Of a DNA stretch of 64,000 bases, positions 8,913-17,600 are shown one piece after another; position 1 is the stretch's first letter, and the number at the start of each line of letters is the position of its first letter. Source of the DNA: Bradyrhizobium diazoefficiens (GTDB lineage Bacteria; Pseudomonadota; Alphaproteobacteria; Rhizobiales; Xanthobacteraceae). The position numbers were made by a program, and so were the translations under genes. The stretch is taken from contig NZ_CP067101.1 of assembly GCF_016616425.1 (NCBI RefSeq), positions 6,448,001 through 6,512,000 of the forward strand, read 5' to 3'. Below the pieces are notes generated by a model, which was not told where the DNA came from, did no database searches, and saw only the letters and a list, made by a program, of their open reading frames with translations.

Positions 8913-9411
8913 CGCGCTGAATAAAACTTTTCTTCTGACATTGCCGGGCGACCTCCAGCTCCACCTCGGCATTGATGGGGGCCGTAAGCCCTCGGAATAC
9001 AATAGCTGAAAGCTCAAGGGTGGATGGCCGTGCGAGTCTGACGATCAGCAGCACCGCGAAATTTACTCCGACATTCGGGTCCTCCACGATTCCCCGCATG
9101 GTGTCCAAGTCCTGGCCGCTGGGCGTCGCAGCAAACGAAGGGTGCGAGTGCCATTCGCCAAGGTAATTGAAGCGGCTATATTCGTGGCCCGTGCGGGCAA
9201 AGAACTCCTTGAGGAAAGCAGTGCTGTGCCCCAAGTCCCTCTCGAAGTGAGCCTGTGAGCCACCTGCTCTTTGCACGGAGATATCCGCCAGCCGGAAGGT
9301 CTCATCGCCAAGATATTCACCGACCATGACGCCGCCGATCTCCCGCGAGCCGGCTCGCCTCAACTCCCGCTTCAAGGTCTCGACCAACGCGGCCGGCAGG
9401 ATGAGCTTCAT
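8893..9411 (-). CDS. JAMM/Mov34-type isopeptidase (Cap3-like)
   Basis: A 172-residue JAB/JAMM metallopeptidase, the length of Cap3 proteins of type II CBASS. The zinc site is intact: the Glu of SREIGGVMVGEY (about 25), then HSHPSFAATPSGQD giving the His-x-His, Ser and Asp ligands (about 95-108). Cap3 removes ubiquitin-like conjugation of the nucleotide synthase from targets; the same role here, reversing modification by the E2-E1 protein, is an inference. The start overlaps the E2-E1 stop by four bases (ATGA), so it is the third gene of a coupled operon. Confidence 0.88.
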   Translation of the reverse strand: MKLILPAALVETLKRELRRAGSREIGGVMVGEYLGDETFRLADISVQRAGGSQAHFERDLGHSTAFLKEFFARTGHEYSRFNYLGEWHSHPSFAATPSGQDLDTMRGIVEDPNVGVNFAVLLIVRLARPSTLELSAIVFRGLTAPINAEVELEVARQCQKKSFIQRAIDLFR

Positions 9412-11090
9412 TGCGGCTTGAACAGTTTCACTATTGCGGTCAACTCCGCACCGGCCTCCTCGGTGGTGAGGGTCCGTTTTTCCTCCTCTGGCGCTATCCC
9501 GAGATCTATCGGGTAGGTCTCGAAAGCTTGGCTGAAGACGGACCCAGCCCCGAGCCCGATCGCATACGCGGAGTGCGTGAAATACGACGGATCGCGCTTC
9601 AGCAAGGTATCGATCGCGAGCCTCGCCGCAGCGGCTGCAATTGATGTCACGTCGGCATCGTCAGCGATAAGTGGCGGGCCCTCTCCACCAGTCGCATAAT
9701 CTCGTGTCGCCCGGATCGGAGCTGCGACTCTTTCGCCGAACCAGTTCTCAATCGCCCTGCGTGCGAGCTGCGGCGGTGGCTCGACGTTCGGCCTGGATCT
9801 GGCTATCAAGCCGCCGATGCCCCCACCAAAGACCTCCGCCCAGATCATCGGCTTTTGAGCAGATCCTGCAATGGAAGCCAACAGATTGAATACATTTGGA
9901 TTCGCGGTTGCATCGACAATCAGGTCACAGGCCGCCAGTCTGCCAAGCACGGATTCCGCATCTTCGCTTGCTTCCTGACCAGCCACACGGATGCGACGTA
10001 CAGAAACCTCCACCGTGGGGTTAACATGCCGCAACCGCTGCGCCGTTGCGTTGACCTTGTGCGTTCCCACATCGCGCCAATCAAGGTCATGACGCACGAA
10101 ATTATCCGGAAGCAGCACGTCGTCGTCGACAAGATAGAAATGGCCTACCCCTGACCTTGCCAACATAGTGGCGAACTTGCTTCCCAGCGAACCGCAGCCC
10201 ACCATGCCAATCTGCTTCGATTGTAATTGCTGGTGACCGTCGTCCAATCTCTTTGCCTCGACCTGGGGAGGCACGGCGGCGACTGGGTACACGGAATCCT
10301 TGAACACCGCGAAAGGATGGATCCCCTCATCCCGCACCAGAAGGAGAAACGCCTCATCGTCGGAGAAACCCAGCTCGCTGACAACAGTCCTGAACTCTTC
10401 GACGCTGGCGGTGGACGGTACAGGTGCATCGTTCGGAATGCGCAGAATTGAGACTTGCCGCTCATATGTCTCGGTACTGAGGCTGGCAGGAACGGCTGCA
10501 TTCGTCCACACGTCGGTGTCTGACCTCGATATCTTATCAACGACGTAGACGATCGCTTCCGGGCGACAAAGCATGACCGCGTGTCCTGTGAGTTTGGTTC
10601 CCACGGCGAGGCCTATCAGGAAGCTATTCAGTTCGCGTGTAACCACGAACCTCAGGTATCTTCCTCGCAGCGACTGCCCCAAAGACACGCGATGCGCCGA
10701 CGCAACGGTCTGGGCCGTGCCCGATACCGGATTCTCTGTAGCGAGCAAACGATGGGCACTCTCAACCAGAAGCACGCCCATAATATCCGACGTCCAATTG
10801 TCGGGCCGGTACTCCAGACAAAGCTCCCCGCCTGGACCGAACTGGTGAACAGACCAGCGAGTTTCGTCGCCGCGAGGCAGCACCGATGGCGGGGTATGCG
10901 GAAAATGGGCCGGGTATTGGAGGGAGATGGGAAATTCACGTTCCCCGACGCATATGTCGGCATCGAAAACCAACCGCATCGATTGATCAACGCGCCATCC
11001 TACCGGCCTGAGCCAGTCGGCGTCGGCAGCCAAGCTATCCAATGCCTCCCGCTCGGACTTGAACCTCGCAAGGTCCGTCACATACCACAT
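9408..11090 (-). CDS. fused E2-E1 ubiquitin-transfer-like protein (Cap2-like)
   Basis: A 560-residue protein with two parts. Residues about 1-150 are an E2-like domain: the strand FPISLQYPAHFPHTPPSV and GPGGELCLEYRPDNW, whose Cys is the probable thioester site. Residues about 290-540 are a ThiF/E1-type adenylation domain with the nucleotide loop GMVGCGSLGSKFA, the acidic strand FYLVDDDVLLPDNFVRHDL and GTHKVNATAQRL. The layout matches Cap2 of type II CBASS, which joins the C-terminus of the CD-NTase to target proteins. Here the upstream partner is a class III cyclase instead. Its start overlaps the cyclase stop by one base (TGATG). Confidence 0.88.
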   Translation of the reverse strand: MWYVTDLARFKSEREALDSLAADADWLRPVGWRVDQSMRLVFDADICVGEREFPISLQYPAHFPHTPPSVLPRGDETRWSVHQFGPGGELCLEYRPDNWTSDIMGVLLVESAHRLLATENPVSGTAQTVASAHRVSLGQSLRGRYLRFVVTRELNSFLIGLAVGTKLTGHAVMLCRPEAIVYVVDKISRSDTDVWTNAAVPASLSTETYERQVSILRIPNDAPVPSTASVEEFRTVVSELGFSDDEAFLLLVRDEGIHPFAVFKDSVYPVAAVPPQVEAKRLDDGHQQLQSKQIGMVGCGSLGSKFATMLARSGVGHFYLVDDDVLLPDNFVRHDLDWRDVGTHKVNATAQRLRHVNPTVEVSVRRIRVAGQEASEDAESVLGRLAACDLIVDATANPNVFNLLASIAGSAQKPMIWAEVFGGGIGGLIARSRPNVEPPPQLARRAIENWFGERVAAPIRATRDYATGGEGPPLIADDADVTSIAAAAARLAIDTLLKRDPSYFTHSAYAIGLGAGSVFSQAFETYPIDLGIAPEEEKRTLTTEEAGAELTAIVKLFKPQ

Positions 11091-12646
11091 CAGGCGAAGC
11101 CGTCCGTCTTCGCCGGTCCGGCCGCTCGATCAGGGAAGCGGTAAGGTTGAGCAGCGGCGGAGGCCGGCTGCAGCAAGGAGCCCGCTGAAAGCGCTTTTCC
11201 CGCCTTTGCCGTCTTATCGCCCTTGGCGGACATCTCATCGACGGCGGTGTCATAGTCCAATCCGGAGCGCTTGCGGGTCGAACCGAAAATCGTGCGCACC
11301 GGCTCCGAGGCCTTGGCATAGGCGTTGGCACCGATCGCGGTCTCAGTGCCGGCACAGCGGGACTGCTCCTTCTCCGCCGCGAGCACACCGCGGCTGACAG
11401 AGCAGCGGATCAGTTCACCCTTCATACCCAGACGCGTGATGTTCATAGGCCCAAAATCGAAGCCGATCGCCAAGCCCAAGCTCGTTGCATCAGTGCCGTT
11501 CGCCTTCAGACGGGTAAGAGCCAGGTCAAAACTGCTGCGCATCCCGCCGGAGCAGAGGGTCATGTTGCTGATGGTTTCTTCGACGTCGGTGGTTTGCGCG
11601 GTGCCCTCCACCAGCAAGCCATGGACGCAATCGCCGATGAACCGAACTTTCACGCCCTTGAAATCCTCGTGAAGAACCGCGTCGAGCTCGGCGCGCAGGA
11701 CGTGGAGAGCGCGAACGACGTGCTTTGCGCCCACGTCGTTCGCGATGTTGTTGCCGACGTAATTTGTAAAGCCATCAATATCGCCATACACCGTACAGGC
11801 ATCCTGCCGGCGCGAGTTCTTGGCGGAAAGGGTTTCGATGTCGAGCGTCGAGTAAGGCGGCGTATGCCCGGAAAACTCGAACGCCCCGATGGGATTGTTC
11901 TTGAGGTCTTCCTGCCACTCCTTCACGATCTCAGCGGCAGTGACCTCGAGCTTGGCTTCCTTCTGGCTAGTGGCAATCTCGGCGGCCGTGAGAGGCGTGC
12001 TGTCGACGCTAGTGACCTCTGAAAGGCCGATGGCTTTCCGCGCCTTGTTGGTCAGATAGATTCCGGTGGCAGTGCCGCCCCCGGCTCGCTTGGCGGCATA
12101 GTTCGCCGGCTCGCCCAGGAACAGCGGTTCACGGTGGCCGCGGCGACCATTGTTTACGGCCAGTGCCTTGCCGGTATCGATACCAACCCGCACCTTGGCG
12201 GCAGGGTGGTCGGCGTCTTCGCCTGTCTGGGCGAGAACGTCCGTGATCAGTTGCGCCGTCGCGACGGCCCGATGCAAGCGCTTGGCTTCGTTGTCATAAG
12301 GCTTGGCCACCACGGAGTGGAGGCGCTGGTTGTGGAAATCGACCAGGATGGCATCCACCCGTCCGATGATCCGGTGTACCGCGCGATAGTGCAGGTTCAA
12401 GAAGCGAAGGGTGCGCTTGTGGCAGGTCTCTCCTTCGACTTCGGTGACCGCCAACATATCTTTGACGTTGAGAATGTCGGCGTAGAGATGCACGCCGTCC
12501 ACGCGGTACGCGACCGTATTCGCTAGGTTTGAAAGGTCCGTGTCGCGGACGTATTCCTTGATCTCGATGGCTTTGAGCGGAAGGCCGTCGATCTTGGCAT
12601 CGATCCGCTTCGTGGCTCGCTCTTTATTCCAATTCCGACCGGCCAT
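11090..12646 (-). CDS. class III nucleotide cyclase with two cyclase domains (Pycsar cyclase candidate)
   Basis: A 518-residue cytosolic protein. The N-terminal half (about 45-205) is a cyclase-like domain with HLYADILNV and VRVGIDTGKA, but has VDFHNQ where the second metal Asp motif usually reads GD. The C-terminal half (about 285-450) keeps both metal Asp motifs, VYGDIDGFTNYV and FIGDCVHGLLV. By family it would make a cyclic mononucleotide; pairing with a cNMP-binding TIR effector suggests cCMP or cUMP as in Pycsar, which is inference. The last 40 residues are an Ala/Gly/Pro-rich tail ending GFA, like the flexible CD-NTase tails joined by Cap2. The start at 12646 is preferred because GGAG precedes it; 12673 is the alternative. 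Confidence 0.82.
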   Translation of the reverse strand: MAGRNWNKERATKRIDAKIDGLPLKAIEIKEYVRDTDLSNLANTVAYRVDGVHLYADILNVKDMLAVTEVEGETCHKRTLRFLNLHYRAVHRIIGRVDAILVDFHNQRLHSVVAKPYDNEAKRLHRAVATAQLITDVLAQTGEDADHPAAKVRVGIDTGKALAVNNGRRGHREPLFLGEPANYAAKRAGGGTATGIYLTNKARKAIGLSEVTSVDSTPLTAAEIATSQKEAKLEVTAAEIVKEWQEDLKNNPIGAFEFSGHTPPYSTLDIETLSAKNSRRQDACTVYGDIDGFTNYVGNNIANDVGAKHVVRALHVLRAELDAVLHEDFKGVKVRFIGDCVHGLLVEGTAQTTDVEETISNMTLCSGGMRSSFDLALTRLKANGTDATSLGLAIGFDFGPMNITRLGMKGELIRCSVSRGVLAAEKEQSRCAGTETAIGANAYAKASEPVRTIFGSTRKRSGLDYDTAVDEMSAKGDKTAKAGKALSAGSLLQPASAAAQPYRFPDRAAGPAKTDGFA

Positions 12647-12743
12647 TGCTGGTGCTCCATGGGTGCGCGGCATGAACGGGAGCCCGAAAGGGTACAGCCG
12701 GATGGCAGCGCGTTTTGATCTATGCTGCGCGAAGGGTGCATTG

Positions 12744-12773
12744 TTGACCCTGCACGCGAAGCGCGTGTATTTA
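12744..12773 (+). promoter_or_regulatory. putative rightward promoter with internal palindrome
   Basis: TTGACC (12744-12749) and TATTTA (12768-12773) are separated by 18 bases and point toward the Fic gene. Between them lies CACGCG-AAG-CGCGTG (12753-12767), a perfect inverted repeat with six-base arms that could be an operator for a repressor shared with the divergent cyclase operon. Inference from sequence pattern only. Confidence 0.45.
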
Positions 12774-12840
12774 GAACATAAGAAGAACTATTAGAAGGGC
12801 GGGTGAAAGAAGTTTGGGCAGTTTTCCCCGTATTTCCGCC

Positions 12841-12876
12841 ATGCAGAGAATGGACCCGTCTTTCTCTGCATTTTTT
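12841..12876 (+). terminator. putative intrinsic terminator/attenuator in the Fic leader
   Basis: A 10-base perfect stem (ATGCAGAGAA and TTCTCTGCAT) with an 11-base loop is followed directly by a T-run on the plus strand. It lies downstream of the putative promoter and about 65 bases before the Fic start, with no gene ending there on this strand. It is therefore more likely an attenuator of the Fic-PycTM-STAND operon than an ordinary terminator. Confidence 0.6.
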
Positions 12877-12940
12877 GAAGACAATAGCCTTGCCGTTGAC
12901 GAGAATACGCCCCATAATCTCTGCAAGCGATGATGATATT

Positions 12941-14053
12941 ATGGCATACGTTCACGAACTGACGAATTGGCCGGCTTTCCGTTGGGATCTGCAAAAGATT
13001 GCTGACCGTCTTGCCGCCGTGCGCCACAAACAAGGTCGCTTGCTTGGACGCATGGAGCGCTTGGGATTCCCCCTGAAAGCCGAGGCGACCCTCCAAACCC
13101 TCACCGAAGAAGTGGTGAAGTCGAGCGAAATCGAGGGCGAGGTTCTCGACCGTGACCAGGTCCGCTCGTCCATCGCCCGTCGCCTCGGAATGGACATTGG
13201 CGCCCTTATTCCTGCCGACCGGCATGTCGAGGGCGTGGTGGAGATGATCCTCGACGCCACCGAACATTACGCTGACGAGCTTACAGCCGAACGCCTCTTC
13301 GGCTGGCATGCGGCCCTCTTTCCGACGGGACGCAGCGGCATGACGAAGATCGTTGTCGGCGCTTGGCGTACGGCCGAGAGCGGGCCGATGCAAGTTGTCT
13401 CGGGTCCGATCGGTCGCGAGCGCGTGCACTATGAAGCACCCTTCGCCGAACGTCTCGAAAAGGAAATGCAGACATTTTTGGAGTGGTTCAACGGCAGCGC
13501 AGGAAGCGTCGACCTTGTTTTGAAGGCCGCGCTCGCACACCTCTGGTTCGTGACCATCCATCCTTTTGAAGATGGCAACGGCCGCATTGCCCGTGCGATT
13601 GCCGACCTTGCGCTCGCGCGATCCGAACAAAGCGCCCAGAGATTCTACAGCATGTCCGCGCAGATCCGCCGCGAGAGAAACGATTATTACACCATCCTCG
13701 AGCGAACCCAGAAAGGAGACCTCGACATCACCGAATGGATGTCGTGGTTCCTCGATTGCCTGGACCGCGCCTTTGATGGCGCCGATGCCATTCTCGGCGG
13801 AATCCTACGCAAGGCAGACTTCTGGGATTGTCACGCGGGCCGCCAGCTCAACGCACGTCAGCGGCTCGTGCTCAACCGCCTGTTCGATGGATTTGAGGGC
13901 AAGCTGACGTCCTCGAAATGGGCGAAGCTCACGAAGGTGTCGCAGGCAACCGCGGCAAGGGACATTGAGGAGCTTATCGAACACGGCATCCTCAGGAAAG
14001 ATGCGGCTGGCGGCAGAAGCACAAGCTACTCGCTCGTCGAATCATCAACCTAA
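12941..14053 (+). CDS. Fic-family AMP transferase-like protein with C-terminal winged helix
   Basis: A 370-residue protein. The N-terminal region (about 1-100) resembles the DUF4172 domain and carries the auto-inhibitory motif SSEIEG on a helix before the Fic core (class II Fic). The Fic core motif HPFEDGNGR is intact at about 208-216, so nucleotide transfer to a target hydroxyl (usually AMPylation) is expected. The last 70 residues (LNRLFDGFEGKL to the end) look like a winged helix-turn-helix. The start at 12941 gives the usual N-terminus of the family; the frame reaching 12803 would include the leader hairpin. Only 9 bases separate it from the next gene. Fic proteins are known as toxins and as defence components. 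Confidence 0.88.
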   Translation: MAYVHELTNWPAFRWDLQKIADRLAAVRHKQGRLLGRMERLGFPLKAEATLQTLTEEVVKSSEIEGEVLDRDQVRSSIARRLGMDIGALIPADRHVEGVVEMILDATEHYADELTAERLFGWHAALFPTGRSGMTKIVVGAWRTAESGPMQVVSGPIGRERVHYEAPFAERLEKEMQTFLEWFNGSAGSVDLVLKAALAHLWFVTIHPFEDGNGRIARAIADLALARSEQSAQRFYSMSAQIRRERNDYYTILERTQKGDLDITEWMSWFLDCLDRAFDGADAILGGILRKADFWDCHAGRQLNARQRLVLNRLFDGFEGKLTSSKWAKLTKVSQATAARDIEELIEHGILRKDAAGGRSTSYSLVESST

Positions 14054-14062
14054 TGGCGGATC

Positions 14063-14623
14063 ATGAAGGACGACCAGGAAGAGGCCTTTGAGAAAATCCT
14101 CTCGACGCAGCTCACTCGTAACATCGACTTCGTCAAATTCGCCGAGACCAAGAACGCAGCGCTGCTGACGTTCTCCTCGGCTTGGATCATCGGCTCGATC
14201 AACCTCCTGACCAGGCAAGCCATGCTCCCCGCTGGCTACAGCCTTGCCTTCTGCATCGCCCTGCCCCTGTTCGCAGCTGCGGGACTTGTTTGTATCCTTT
14301 CTTTCGTTCCGCAGGTCCTGGACCGCTTTCATCAGCACAATGATGATGACAAAAGCCTCCTCTATTGGGGGCACATTGCCGAGATTCCGGTGGGGCGCTA
14401 TCACGAGCGGGTGACGGAGCGCTATAAGCCGGGAGAGAGCCACAGCGTCACCGAACGTTATCTCGATGATCTGTGTGTTCAGATATCCGTCAATGCCCGA
14501 ATTGCCACGCGCAAATTCACGATGTTCAATATCGCGGCTGGTTTTGTGTTCGCAGCCGTCCTGGCGCTCTCCTCTCCGCCTTTTTGGTGGGGCTTGCGCC
14601 TCTTGCTGAAAATAATTCGTTAG
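14063..14623 (+). CDS. small membrane protein resembling the Pycsar effector PycTM
   Basis: A 186-residue protein with an N-terminal amphipathic segment and hydrophobic helices at about 35-55 and 63-85, then a cytosolic stretch of about 75 residues, then a helix pair at the C-terminus (about 153-180). The segment DFVKFAETKNAALLTF fits the A(D/E)xKxxxLL signature of the two-helix PycTM (DUF5706-like) effectors, which are thought to damage the membrane on sensing a nucleotide signal. The assignment rests on that motif and layout and is moderate. It lies between the Fic gene and the STAND gene, 38 bases from the latter, and diverges from the cyclase operon, so it could be a second effector of the same signal. 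Confidence 0.6.
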   Translation: MKDDQEEAFEKILSTQLTRNIDFVKFAETKNAALLTFSSAWIIGSINLLTRQAMLPAGYSLAFCIALPLFAAAGLVCILSFVPQVLDRFHQHNDDDKSLLYWGHIAEIPVGRYHERVTERYKPGESHSVTERYLDDLCVQISVNARIATRKFTMFNIAAGFVFAAVLALSSPPFWWGLRLLLKIIR

Positions 14624-14660
14624 GTCTCCGAAACTGGTTTAAAATTAACAGAGCCGAACC

Positions 14661-17600
14661 ATGCAAACCATCAACGACCTCCGTGACACCGTCCGCCAGC
14701 TCAATCCGACCGGATCCGACGGATTCGAAGGATTGATGGCGGCTGTGTTGACGGAGTTGACCGGGCGAACCTTTGCATTGGCAAGCTCCGGCTCACAACG
14801 CGGCAAGGACGGCCAATCAATCTTGGACGGGGGCACGATTTCGTTTGAGGGCAAGCTCTACGAAGATGCGGTGGCGAAAGACCAGATACTCTCGAAAATC
14901 GCAGAAATCGCGGTCGATGAGGAAGGCCAGACCGAACTCTGGATCCTGGCTTCCACAGGGCCAATTTCTTCTCAGCATATCAATACTGCGCAACGGGCTG
15001 GCAGAAAACTCGGTGTCACCGTCAAAGTGCTTGCCTGGCCCGCAACGGGCCTGTCTGAGCTTGCAACGCTGCTTGCTATGGCGCCGAACGCAACGGCCAC
15101 TTTCCTTTCAGCACAAACAACAACGCCGCATGCGGATGCTACTGCCCAATTGCAGGCGGTCGCATTGCATCCCCAGTTTTCCGAACGATCTGCTGAATTG
15201 AAGGCTGACCTCCAGCAGCCAAGCCTCGCCCCCGCATTCGCGCTTCAAGACAATGTCACTTGGCTGTCGGCGGCGTTTGCGAACAAACAGCGGGCCCGCG
15301 TCGTGTTCGGGCAGCCACTTTCCCCCGACGACGCATCAATACCAGGCATTCTAGAGCGGCCCGATCTTCGCGCCAAGGCCGCGGATGCCATTTACGCCAA
15401 GCCCGATGGCTCAGTCATCGCGATCCTGGGAGCGGATGGTAACGGCAAATCCTGGATATTTGCGCAATCCTGGATGCATGAGCAGCCGAAACCATTGACC
15501 GTTATCCTTCTACCTGACGACTTCAAGCCGTCGTCCTCCCTTGAGGCAATGCGTGATCTTCTGATTGCGAAGCTTATTGAGCAAAGCGGCGAGATATCGA
15601 ATCTCATCGCGGAAAATCGCTGGCGCGACCATTTCAGGCGATGGAGGCGCCAGACGGACAACAAGAGGCCAAGGCTCGTTGTTTTTGTGGATGGCCTGAA
15701 TCAGCGAGACATCGGCAATTGGGCTCACGTGATCGACACGCTGAGTGAGGTCGTCGCCGAAATTGGCGGCAGGGTCGTCATCAGCTGTAGAACCCTCTTT
15801 TACAAGGATAACCTGCAAGGACGCCTCGTCAGTAATGTTGTCAAATGTGTCGTGCCTGAATGGAACGACGCCGAGCTGGACTCTTTGCTGGCGTCGTTTG
15901 GCACCTCGATCGGAAAGCTCAATGCCGACGTTGTACGAAGCTTGCGCAATCCCCGCCTGTTCGGGATTGCCGCGGCTCTCCTCAAGGACCAGAAGATCGA
16001 TCAATTCGGCGAATTGAGCGTGAACCGGCTGCTGTTCGAGCACATTCGGCTCGGCGCGATATCGGATAGCGATAAGATTCCGACGTGGCAATTCGTCCGC
16101 GATATCCGCATGCATGCCGATCAAATCATCGCAAGGCTGAAAGACCATCAGCAAGCCGACCTTACGGTCTTTGACCGCCCAAAAGCGCTTTCGGGTCACC
16201 CCCCGCACAGTGTGGCGGAGCAATTTGAACTGACGTCGGCCGGCCGGTTCTTCGAAATTCTTGAAGACGATCCCAGCAAGTACGCTTTGAAAGAGGACGG
16301 GCTTTCTCTAGCGCTTGGATTGTCGCTCTTGACGTCCGCGCGAACCGCCCTGCGTCAAAAGAAAAATGTGCTTGAAGCTCTCGGTGCTGTTTTGGACCCT
16401 ATCACCGCACTGGACAAAACAAGCGATGTTCTCCTCGCAGCAACCCTCGCCTCCATTCTGGAAGAGGCGCCGGCGGAAGTCACGGCCGCCCTGATCCAAT
16501 CATTCGTCGCACTTCAGAACCTCGATCAGACACTTTATACCGAATTTCAGGCGCTGCTAAAGCAAGATCCTCGTCCTTTCCTTGTCGCCCTTGAGAACTC
16601 CGCCCTCGTAGAAGGCGTCACCGCCAATCAATCCTGGCTCGTCCAAGCCATAAACGACGGACGGACGACGCCGGCATGCTCTAAAGCGTTGAGAGAAACA
16701 CTGCTGCGTTGGCTGAGTATGTATTCGGACGACCCAGAACGCACGATGTCACCTTCGCATCCAGGGGACCAGGACGAAAAGCGCAAGGAGCAACGTGCGA
16801 AACGCGCAGCCGAAATCGCCAGCAAAGTCCAGCACCTTTGCAAGGCCGAACAAGCCCTTCTTGACAGTCTCATCCAGCAAAAGCGTGGCGATTACAGCCA
16901 ACTCAGCGCTTTGGCCTTCCAGTTTCTAGCCGGCCATCCTTTGGCTGAATATGCGGATGGTTTTCGCAACTGGGCCTTCGCAGCCGCCTTCAATGGCGGT
17001 TACCGCGATCACCACGATGAATTCAATGCCCTGCTCCGGTTGAACATCATCGATTGGGCCGAGACGCGCGCCGCGATGCTGGCGGCGGCGAAACTCTTCC
17101 AGGGTCCCGATACATCCAAGACCGGTCAATGGGCTCTCGTCTATCTACTTAATGCCACAGCCGACAGCAACGATGCGGCTGCGGCTGATGGACTCTACAA
17201 TGTCTTGACGAAAGACAGAGAGCACTTCGGTGGGTGGCGCCTGGTCGAGAGCTATTGCGCGACCGATCCTTGTGACCCTGCATCCTCTTGTCCTGACAAT
17301 ATCGACAAGACGGCGCAGCAATATTCCTCGATAGATATAGCCAAACTTCGCTTGTACATGGGCAATGGGCAGGAGGACCATTTTTTTGAGATGGCTCGCG
17401 TAGGCCTGGCTCGCTTTAGGCCGAGCGCCGCCATCGACGTGATGCGCCGCTTTGCTGACCACGCTCTATCCAGGTCGACCGACGATTTCCGCATCGCGGC
17501 TTTTTCGCTCGAACAACACACGTCGGCGCTAGACGCCCCCCTTGCGCGCAGATTTGTCGCAAAAGCAGCGGAAATTGCAGCCGAAGCGTTGAGTGGCGAC

